A stretch of DNA of 64,000 nucleotides from Dyella kyungheensis. GTDB taxonomy: Bacteria > Pseudomonadota > Gammaproteobacteria > Xanthomonadales > Rhodanobacteraceae. How positions within the stretch are numbered: position 1 is the first letter of the stretch; each line of letters begins with the position of its first letter. The position numbers were made by a program, and so were the translations under genes. The DNA is taken from positions 91,093-155,092 of the forward strand of contig NZ_JADIKC010000009.1 of the NCBI RefSeq assembly GCF_016905005.1, read 5' to 3'. Below the pieces are notes generated by a model. That model worked only from the letters and a program-made list of their open reading frames with translations, was not told the DNA's origin and made no database searches. Positions 26,925 to 33,848 of the stretch are shown one piece after another.

Positions 26925-28274
26925 ATGCGGTGGTCAGGGCTTCTGGTTTCGCTGTGCCTGCTCGTGGCTCTCCCTATCGAAAGCGCACAGGCAACGTCCA
27001 GTCCTGCGCCAGACGCAAGCATCGTCCTTGGACATTCGACCGTTCCATTGAATGAACCCTGGCGATTTCGCGTCGGCGACGATGATCGCTGGGCCTCGCC
27101 GGACTTCGATGATGGCGAATGGGAAACCGTAGATCTCACGCCCGCACCGGGTGCGCATGACGGTGACGTCGGATTACCGGGCTACGTCACGGGATGGAGT
27201 CAACGCGGCCACGCAGGCTACACCGGCTACGCGTGGTACCGCACGAAAGTCACCGTGCATGGCGATAGCGGTAGGGCGCTTGCGTTGGCGGGGCCGACCC
27301 TGGTCGATTCGACATATCAACTCTATGTCAACGGAAAAATGCTTGGCGGACCGGGCGGGTTCTCACGTTCGCCACCCACCGTGTACGCGGTGCGCCCCAG
27401 CGTGTTTCCACTTCCCTCGTCGCCTTCCACAGACACGCAGACCTACGTCATTGCCTTCCGCGTCTGGCTGGATCCGCTTGAAGCGGGTGGGGAAAGCGGC
27501 GGCATGCATATCGCGCCGGTGATGGGCGACGCCGAAGCCATCCAGCAGCTGCACCAGTTGCAGTGGTTGCAAACGTTCAAGGGTTATGTGGTGGATGCGG
27601 CGGAACCGCTGGCCTTTGTGATGCTCGCGATCATGGTTCTTGCATTGATGGCAGGCAGAACCGGCGATGGCTATCGGTGGCTTGTCGTTGCACTGCTCTG
27701 CCTTGCACTACTTCGCGCACAGCAGGTCCTGTTCTTCTGGACGCCCTATGTGAGCCTGCGCGGTTACGACATCGCGGTCACGGTGATCCTGAAGCCACTC
27801 ACCCTGGCGGCATGGCTGCTGGCATGGCGCGATTGGTTTCGTTTGAACAGACACCCGTGGCTTGGGTACGCCATCAGCGTGCTGACGTTGGCTTATATTG
27901 CTTTTGCATGCATCGGCCGTCCGTGGTTCGCGCCGGACGCGACGCAAGGATTCAAGGCCGTTGCCCATGTCGTCGTCATGGGCTTGCGCCTGGCATTGGC
28001 CGCGCTTTACCTCTGGATCGTTGGCCTTGGCGTGGCCCGATCGGCAAAGCTTTCCACTTGGCTGGCAGCACTCGCAGCCATCTTCGTGGGTGTTGGCCTG
28101 TTCGCGACGGAACTCAACGCCCTGGGAATCCCGGGAATCTGGTTTCCGTTTGGAACGGGGGTGTCGCGGAGCCAATATGCCTACGGCGTATTCACGGCGC
28201 TGTTGTTCGCACTGATCCTTATGAGGTCAGCCGGTGACGTGCGAAGCAAAGGGTCTTCAACGGCTTCTGCCTGA
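26925..28274 (+). CDS. Exported jelly-roll domain fused to a multi-pass membrane domain
   Basis: A 449-residue protein. After a signal peptide (LLVSLCLLVALPIESAQA), residues 35-195 resemble the galactose-binding-like sandwich seen in GH2 and 7TM-DISM sensors (EPWRFRVGDDDRWASPDFDD, then AWYRTKVTVHG). About seven hydrophobic helices follow to the C-terminus. No kinase, cyclase or GGDEF output domain is attached, unlike many 7TMR-DISM proteins. CGGAG lies 7 nt before the ATG. It may sense or transport a ligand; no partner is evident. Confidence 0.78.
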   Translation: MRWSGLLVSLCLLVALPIESAQATSSPAPDASIVLGHSTVPLNEPWRFRVGDDDRWASPDFDDGEWETVDLTPAPGAHDGDVGLPGYVTGWSQRGHAGYTGYAWYRTKVTVHGDSGRALALAGPTLVDSTYQLYVNGKMLGGPGGFSRSPPTVYAVRPSVFPLPSSPSTDTQTYVIAFRVWLDPLEAGGESGGMHIAPVMGDAEAIQQLHQLQWLQTFKGYVVDAAEPLAFVMLAIMVLALMAGRTGDGYRWLVVALLCLALLRAQQVLFFWTPYVSLRGYDIAVTVILKPLTLAAWLLAWRDWFRLNRHPWLGYAISVLTLAYIAFACIGRPWFAPDATQGFKAVAHVVVMGLRLALAALYLWIVGLGVARSAKLSTWLAALAAIFVGVGLFATELNALGIPGIWFPFGTGVSRSQYAYGVFTALLFALILMRSAGDVRSKGSSTASA

Positions 28275-28535
28275 AGCTGGATCGATGAGGCCAACCCTCG
28301 GAGCGCGGGAAGTCGAAGCTTCCCAGCCCTCCGGCTCTCCCGTCTGAAGCCGGCTGCCTTTGCCGGCCGGCTGTGGCCTGGGCCAGACCGGGGCAGCAGC
28401 CCATCACCAAAACAGTGGAATAAGAAAGCACCCCACCATGATGCGGGCCGACCGGGTGGTCACGTGCCCCAGCGAATCCTGTCGCGAGTACACTGCGGCG
28501 ATACTGGCCTGCCAGCGCTTCCGGAGTGCACCGCC

Positions 28536-29516
28536 ATGAATGCCCAAAGCGCCGTCGAAACCACCACCGCTTCCGTGAAGCCCGGGTCCTCGAAGGCTTC
28601 TTCACGGCTGGTTTACCGGCACACGCTGCCGATACGGATCATGCATTGGATCAACGTGATTGCGTTGACGTTGATGCTGTTCAGCGGTCTGCAGATCTTC
28701 AACGCGCACCCGAATCTTTATTGGGGCAATCGATCCGATCAGGGCAAGGAATGGCTATCCCTCGGTGCGCAGGAGGATGCTGCAGGAAACCTGGTCGGGA
28801 TCACGCGCATCGGGCAGCATCAGGTCACCACTACCGGCGTACTCGGCGTTTCCAAAGGTAGCGACGGCACGCCGGTGGCGCGCGGCTTTCCTTCCTGGCT
28901 GACGGTTCCCAGCGCAGGCTGGTTGGCCATGGGCCGGCGGTGGCACTTCTTTTTTGCCTGGGTGTTTGTACTCAACGGACTTTGCTATATCGGCTACTCG
29001 CTTGCCAGAAAGCATCTGCAACGCGACATGTGGCCGACGCGTGCCGATTGGCGTGGCATAGGCCGCTCGATCCTCGATCATGTCCGTTTCAAGCACCCCC
29101 ATGGGGCCGAGGCGCTGCGCTACAACATCCTGCAACGGCTCGCTTATCTGTGCGTGATTTTCGTTTTCGGCATCGGCATTGTGCTGATGGGCGTGGCGAT
29201 GTCCCCGCGCATGGATGCCGTACTCTCGCCGTTGGTGGAGGCCGTGGGCGGGCGTCAGTCGGCCAGGTCGATTCATTTCATCATTGCCTGGGCGTTTGTG
29301 GCCTTCGTGGTGATTCATCTCTTCGAAGTATTGGTCAGTGGTGTCTTCAATCAGCTGCGCGGAATGGTCACCGGCTATTACAAAGTCGATTCGGTCAAGC
29401 CCGAGCCGGCGATGCCCGTCGCTGCAGTACCGGAAACCGTAGTGCCTGCTGAATTGGCTCCCGACCGCACCGTCACCGCACAAACGCCCATCGTGGAGGA
29501 CCCTCGCCATGAGTGA
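28536..29516 (+). CDS. Membrane cytochrome b subunit
   Basis: A 326-residue integral membrane protein of the cytochrome b561/FdnI-like family. The N-terminal region has YRHTLPIRIMHWINVIALTL, whose His fits a haem ligand, and further membrane helices carry RRWHFFFAWVFVLNG and SIHFIIAWAFVAFVVIHLFEV with His residues at positions expected for b-haems. A Pro/Val-rich cytoplasmic tail ends the protein. The stop overlaps the start of the molybdopterin protein by 8 nt, so the two are co-translated. It should pass electrons between the quinone pool and its exported partner. An ATG-less extension to 28464 was not used. Confidence 0.87.
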   Translation: MNAQSAVETTTASVKPGSSKASSRLVYRHTLPIRIMHWINVIALTLMLFSGLQIFNAHPNLYWGNRSDQGKEWLSLGAQEDAAGNLVGITRIGQHQVTTTGVLGVSKGSDGTPVARGFPSWLTVPSAGWLAMGRRWHFFFAWVFVLNGLCYIGYSLARKHLQRDMWPTRADWRGIGRSILDHVRFKHPHGAEALRYNILQRLAYLCVIFVFGIGIVLMGVAMSPRMDAVLSPLVEAVGGRQSARSIHFIIAWAFVAFVVIHLFEVLVSGVFNQLRGMVTGYYKVDSVKPEPAMPVAAVPETVVPAELAPDRTVTAQTPIVEDPRHE

Positions 29517-30264
29517 TCGCCGATCGTTTCTTCGCATGGCCGGCATGGGGGCCGTAGGTGTGCTCCTTGCCGGTTGCGACCGCATTTCCCAGAGCGGCCT
29601 GGGCGCCCGGGTGTTGGGCAGTGCCGAAGGGTTGAACCGTCGCGTGCAGGCGCTGCTTTCACCTTCCAGCGCCATGGCGAAGGAGTATTCCGAGGCCGAT
29701 ATCTCGCCGGTGTTCCATCCCAATGGCACCACCATGCCAGACACGCCCGCCTACCAGGCCTTGATGGCGAACCAGTTTCGCGACTACCAGTTGCAAGTGG
29801 ACGGACTGGTCAACCGACCGGCGAAGCTATCGATCGACGACCTGAAAAAGCTGGACGACCGCACCCAGATCACCCGGCACGATTGCGTGGAAGGCTGGAG
29901 CGCGATCGGCAAGTGGCGGGGCACCCAGCTCTCGGCCGTACTCGACCATGTGGGCGTAAGCGAGCAGGCTAAATTCGTCGTGTTCCATTGCTTCGACGAA
30001 ATGGACGTCGATACGCCCTACTACGAGAGCGTGGACATCCTGGAAGCGAGACACCCACAGACCCTGCTTGCCTTCGCATTGAACGACCAGCCGCTGCCGA
30101 TACCGAACGGCGCGCCATTGCGCCTCCGCCTTGGTCGGCAGCTCGGCTACAAACAGGCCAAGTACATCAGCCGCATCGAGCTGGTGAGTTCTTTCAAGGA
30201 CATTGGTGACGGCAATGGCGGCTACTGGGAAGACCAGGGCTACGAGTGGTACGCCGGCATCTGA
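29509..30264 (+). CDS. Tat-exported molybdopterin-dependent oxidoreductase (sulfite oxidase fold)
   Basis: A 251-residue protein. The N-terminus SDRRSFLRM is a twin-arginine motif and is followed by a hydrophobic core ending in LLAGC, so it is probably exported folded and lipid-anchored. The domain is of the sulfite oxidase type, with RHDCVEGWSAIGKWRG supplying the Mo-ligating Cys and PLRLRLGRQLGYKQAKYI the pterin-binding end. It is shorter than MsrP (YedY). The overlap with the cytochrome b gene points to a two-subunit periplasmic reductase or dehydrogenase. The substrate is unknown. Confidence 0.9.
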   Translation: MSDRRSFLRMAGMGAVGVLLAGCDRISQSGLGARVLGSAEGLNRRVQALLSPSSAMAKEYSEADISPVFHPNGTTMPDTPAYQALMANQFRDYQLQVDGLVNRPAKLSIDDLKKLDDRTQITRHDCVEGWSAIGKWRGTQLSAVLDHVGVSEQAKFVVFHCFDEMDVDTPYYESVDILEARHPQTLLAFALNDQPLPIPNGAPLRLRLGRQLGYKQAKYISRIELVSSFKDIGDGNGGYWEDQGYEWYAGI

Positions 30265-30294
30265 TCCGCGGCCGGCGATCTCACGCTGCAGAAA

Positions 30295-30340
30295 GGCGAT
30301 CCGAACTTGTCCATAGTGCATGGACAAAGTTCGGATCGCC
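30295..30340. terminator. Long hairpin between convergent genes
   Basis: Arms of 20 and 21 nt (GGCGATCCGAACTTGTCCAT and its complement with one extra base) around an AGTGC loop. It lies 31 bp past the oxidoreductase gene and 25 bp before the end of the convergent DUF5666-type gene. It has no T-run, so a shared terminator is plausible but not proven. Confidence 0.6.
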
Positions 30341-30364
30341 GCGACGGCTCGACCGCGTCGAGCG

Positions 30365-31069
30365 TTACATCGGTGGCGCGGTACCGTTCAGCCCGACCGC
30401 CACAAAGCCGGCAGCCACCGGGTTGCCCGGTTTGCCCGCCACGAACACACGCGCACCTTTGACGATGGCGCTCTTATCCGCGGGCGCGAACGTCACTACC
30501 GGCGTAGTCGCCGATACCACGATGGTCTTCTCGCCCGAACCGTAATCGACCACCAGCGTGCGTGCCCCGCTTCCGCTGGCCGCCTTCACCGTACCGTTGG
30601 TCATCGCCGAGTTCGTGGCCGCACCACCTGCCTTGCTGCTCTTGACGGTCCCATTGGTCATCGCCGACGAGGTCACGCTGCCGTTGGTCATGGCCGACCC
30701 GCCACCGCCGTGGGCGGGCAGATCCCAGGCGTAATCGCCCAGGCCCGTGCCCTTCATCGCCGGTGGAAACACCACCACTTCCAGTGCGTTGGCGGAAGCA
30801 CCGCGCGGCACGTTGGCCGAACCGATGTACGAACCCGGCTGGATCGCATCCAGATTGCTCGGCACCACACCCGCGATATGCGTGTCCGCTGCCATCGCGA
30901 CGTTCTGCGTGCCCGTTGCCGTTTGCACCGTAAAGCCGGTGGCCGTTACATCCGTCACGGTTCCGCGCACATGCACCGCTGGATCCGCGGCCATGGCAGG
31001 CAGGGCGACCGACATGGCGACGGCCACGCCGGCAAAGAGCAGTTTCTGCTTCAAATAGCTGACTTTCAT
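30365..31069 (-). CDS. Exported DUF5666-type protein with internal repeats
   Basis: About 234 residues with a signal peptide (LLFAGVAVAMSVALPAMA). The first half matches small beta-barrel DUF5666-like domains (VHVRGTVTDVTATGFTVQ, then AADTHIAGVVPSNLDAIQPG), and the end repeats a similar strand pattern. Between them a low-complexity linker carries three SAMTNG[S/T]V units. The ATG at 31069 is preferred over one at 31078. Cell-surface or periplasmic role unknown. Confidence 0.78.
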   Translation of the reverse strand: MKVSYLKQKLLFAGVAVAMSVALPAMAADPAVHVRGTVTDVTATGFTVQTATGTQNVAMAADTHIAGVVPSNLDAIQPGSYIGSANVPRGASANALEVVVFPPAMKGTGLGDYAWDLPAHGGGGSAMTNGSVTSSAMTNGTVKSSKAGGAATNSAMTNGTVKAASGSGARTLVVDYGSGEKTIVVSATTPVVTFAPADKSAIVKGARVFVAGKPGNPVAAGFVAVGLNGTAPPM

Positions 31070-31183
31070 GATGAACAACCTCCAGTAGCGCTAACGGATC
31101 AGGTAACGATCACAGTTATTTCGCCTGAGAACGCCTGATGGTTACTCAGAGGGTGTTGGAACAGCATGAAGATGGATGGCGGC

Positions 31184-32170
31184 TCACTTGCCGCTCATGA
31201 AATCCGGCTCGCCCTTGTCGCTCCACGAGAACGGCATGATGTACGGCGCCCTGCGCGCCGTGCATTTCCAGTCCGGTCCGCCGTTGGCATGGAAGATGAT
31301 CCAGTCCTGCTTGCCATCGGGCGACTTGAAGAAGCCGTTGTGGCCCGGCGCGTAGAAGCCGTGCGCGGGTGAACTGGCCAGCGCCTGCGTGGGCGATTTG
31401 CGCCACGAGGCGGGATCGAGCAGGTTGGCGTTCGCCTTCGCGCTCAGCAGGCCGAGGGAATAACCATCGGACCAGCAGGCGCTGGCGGAATAGGTGAGGA
31501 ACACTTCACCCTTGGGCCCCTCGATGAACTCCGGCGCTTCGAGAATCTTGCGGCCGCCCTGCATCTCCCATGAGTAGGTGGGATGGGCAATGTCCACCTG
31601 CGGTTCGCCCAGCGTCCAGGGGTTGCTCATCGGCGCGATGATCAGGTCGCTGTGATCGTCGACATAGGCGGAATAGACGAAGTAGCGTTTGCCTGCGTGA
31701 TCGAACACCGTGCCGTCGATGCCGGTGAGATGGGTCTTCAGCATGCCTTTGTCGACCCACTCGCCTTGGGTGGGATCGGCCGAGGCATTCTCCAGCACCC
31801 AGACGTGGCGATGCGCGTCGTCGTCATGTGCCTTGTCGGAGGCCGAGTAGTACAGGTACCACTTGCCGTCGAGGAAATGCAGCTCCGGCGCCCAGATCGA
31901 ATGGGAGTTTGCGCCTTCGGCCGGTGGACGCCACACCACCACGGGCGTGGCGTCGGCCAGGCGCGTCATGTCCGTGGCCTTGCGCAGCGAGATGCGGTTG
32001 CCTTCGGTGCTCGTGTAGTAATACACACCGTCGCGCTGCGTCACCCATGGGTCGGGGCCCGTTGGCAGCAGCGGATGCATCGCCGCCGGTGTTTGCGCCT
32101 GCGCCGCCATGGCAAAGAGAACGCCTGCCGCCGCGGCGAATACTGGCTTCACACGACTACGCTTCATCAT
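31184..32170 (-). CDS. Secreted GH43 glycosidase (arabinanase/arabinofuranosidase type)
   Basis: A 328-residue exported enzyme with signal peptide (FAAAAGVLFAMAAQA). The five-bladed propeller motifs of GH43 are present: the base Asp in TGPDPWVTQ, SIWAPELHFLDGKWYLYYSA, the pKa-modulating Asp in TGIDGTVFD, and the acid Glu in EAPEFIEGPKG. GH43 enzymes act on alpha-L-arabinosyl or beta-xylosyl links; the neighbouring GH93-like gene favours arabinan. The ATG at 32170 overlaps the stop of the upstream gene (ATGATGA), so translation is coupled. It is the last gene of the minus-strand polysaccharide locus. Confidence 0.9.
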   Translation of the reverse strand: MMKRSRVKPVFAAAAGVLFAMAAQAQTPAAMHPLLPTGPDPWVTQRDGVYYYTSTEGNRISLRKATDMTRLADATPVVVWRPPAEGANSHSIWAPELHFLDGKWYLYYSASDKAHDDDAHRHVWVLENASADPTQGEWVDKGMLKTHLTGIDGTVFDHAGKRYFVYSAYVDDHSDLIIAPMSNPWTLGEPQVDIAHPTYSWEMQGGRKILEAPEFIEGPKGEVFLTYSASACWSDGYSLGLLSAKANANLLDPASWRKSPTQALASSPAHGFYAPGHNGFFKSPDGKQDWIIFHANGGPDWKCTARRAPYIMPFSWSDKGEPDFMSGK

Positions 32171-33744
32171 GGCTGACCTGCCGTGGCGGCATCGCCGTCG
32201 ATCTGCAGATAGTCGACATCGACCGCGTGCGCGCCGCCGTCCACGTCGATGGTGTTGAAGCCCGGCAACAGCGACGCGGAGACGTTCTCCAATTGCCAGC
32301 CATCGTCGGTCTTGGTCACGTTGACGTTCCCGAGTCGCGAACCGTTGACCACGATGGATGGCTGCGAGGCCAATCCAAGATCGCTGAAGCGCACGACCAG
32401 GGCATGCTGGCCGCCGGTGCTGTTCACCACGAAACGCAAGCGTCCTTCCGGACCGGCAGCGAGTCGCGCCCTGCGCAGGTTGGAGGATTGCCGATTCGGC
32501 ACCGCCACGGCATTGCTGAACTGCGCATCCTCCGCTTCGTAGCGATGGAAATTCAAAGTCGCCGAGTTGTAGAGCACCTCGTTGTGCTTCACGCTGGTCG
32601 GCGCATCGGGCGACGACGAGGTCGTGATGTGCAACATGCGGCCGTCGTCGCGCAGCAGCAGCGCCTGTGTCCAGCCTGCATGGATGTTGCCGGTGCGCTT
32701 CTGCACCGGTGCCCGCACCTCCCACCACGGGCCACGGCCGGAAGCATTGTTCCAGTACAGATCGCGGCCACCCTCTTCCGCGCCGCCGCCGCCACGCTCG
32801 GCGGAGATCACGATCACGCCCTCGGGACCGCCCAGTGGGAACCACGTCACCACCGGACACGCTGCAGGCCAGAAGCCGGAGAGCGTCATCACCGGTTCGC
32901 CGTGGCGTTGCGGATCGCCCCAGTCCAAACCATCGCGGCTGAACTTGATGAACACCTGGCCGTTGTTCGGGCCATCGATATTCTCGTAGGTCATCGCGTA
33001 GCGGCCATCGCCCAGGCGCGTGACCACGGCCATGCCGGGCCGCTGCACACCGCCGGGGATGGCGACGTCGAGCACTTCCTTGCCCCAGTGCTTGCCGCCG
33101 TCGTCGGAGACCTTGTGTCCCAGCGCCTGGTTGTAGCCTTCGGCCTTGTGCTGCTCGGTGGAGTAATAGGCCACCAGGCGGCCGTCATCGAGCACGTGGA
33201 TGTTGGTTTCCCACACGCCCTTGTTGTCCTTGTCCTCCGGCCGGCCGCCGCCCTTGATGATCGAGCTGCGGTAATGCCAGGTCTTGCCGGCATCGGTGGA
33301 GGTGTACATCTGCAGGTCTTCCTCGTTCACCCTGCCCTTCGCATCGTTGCCAGTGGCATTGGCCGAGAGCACCAGCGTGCCGGCCGGAAGATCGCCGCTA
33401 GAGCGCCGCAGTTCGGTGATGTGCGGCTGCCAGCGCAGCTGCCAGTTCTTGTCCTTCGTATGCGTCTGGTCGGTGACGTTCATCAGGTAACGCCAGTGGT
33501 CGCCACCGTCGCGACTTTCCCATAGCGGCACACCCGCCATGCCGTCCTGTTCGAACGCCATCAGCAGGCGGCCTTTGTCTTCCGGCGAACCGTGCTCGAT
33601 GCGCGTCACCGATACATAGCCGGAGCCGTCGACCAGATGCGTGCCGACCACGGGATCTGGCGTCTCTTGCGCCAGCGTCGGGCTGGACATCGCCGAAGCG
33701 ATGCACACGGCAAGAGTGGACAAAGCGAAGGTCAAGCGAGTCAT
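32167..33744 (-). CDS. Secreted sialidase-fold glycosidase, GH93-like exo-arabinanase candidate
   Basis: A 525-residue exported protein. After the signal peptide (LSTLAVCIASAMSSPTLA) it forms a six-bladed propeller with Asp-box repeats SRDGGDHW, STDAGKTW and SDDGGKHW. A C-terminal sandwich of about 130 residues resembles a CBM35-type module (YEAEDAQFSN, HALVVRFSDLG, DVDYLQIDG). Both sialidases and GH93 exo-1,5-alpha-L-arabinanases share this propeller. Coupling to a GH43 gene and the absence of sialic acid genes favour GH93, but this is an inference. AGGGA precedes the ATG by 8 nt. Confidence 0.82.
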   Translation of the reverse strand: MTRLTFALSTLAVCIASAMSSPTLAQETPDPVVGTHLVDGSGYVSVTRIEHGSPEDKGRLLMAFEQDGMAGVPLWESRDGGDHWRYLMNVTDQTHTKDKNWQLRWQPHITELRRSSGDLPAGTLVLSANATGNDAKGRVNEEDLQMYTSTDAGKTWHYRSSIIKGGGRPEDKDNKGVWETNIHVLDDGRLVAYYSTEQHKAEGYNQALGHKVSDDGGKHWGKEVLDVAIPGGVQRPGMAVVTRLGDGRYAMTYENIDGPNNGQVFIKFSRDGLDWGDPQRHGEPVMTLSGFWPAACPVVTWFPLGGPEGVIVISAERGGGGAEEGGRDLYWNNASGRGPWWEVRAPVQKRTGNIHAGWTQALLLRDDGRMLHITTSSSPDAPTSVKHNEVLYNSATLNFHRYEAEDAQFSNAVAVPNRQSSNLRRARLAAGPEGRLRFVVNSTGGQHALVVRFSDLGLASQPSIVVNGSRLGNVNVTKTDDGWQLENVSASLLPGFNTIDVDGGAHAVDVDYLQIDGDAATAGQP

Positions 33745-33848
33745 GCACGAATTCCCTGTTCACGCCGGCCACGGCGCACTGTCGAAGATGCTTCCCAAAA
33801 AATGGCGGGAACGGCATGTCACTACCGCTCCCGCCCAGTGGGAGAGGG

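Noticed and set aside
30320..31138. A plus-strand frame of 272 codons
   Set aside because: Antisense to the DUF5666-type gene; its product is Arg/His-rich with no recognisable domain.
32171..32860. Upstream extension of the GH43 frame to 32860
   Set aside because: The extension runs through the GH93-like gene in another frame, is Arg-rich, and the signal peptide begins at 32170.
32167..33744. Annotation as a true sialidase
   Set aside because: Asp-boxes and the propeller fit, but coupling to GH43, two sugar receptors and the absence of sialic acid genes favour an arabinanase; kept only as an alternative.
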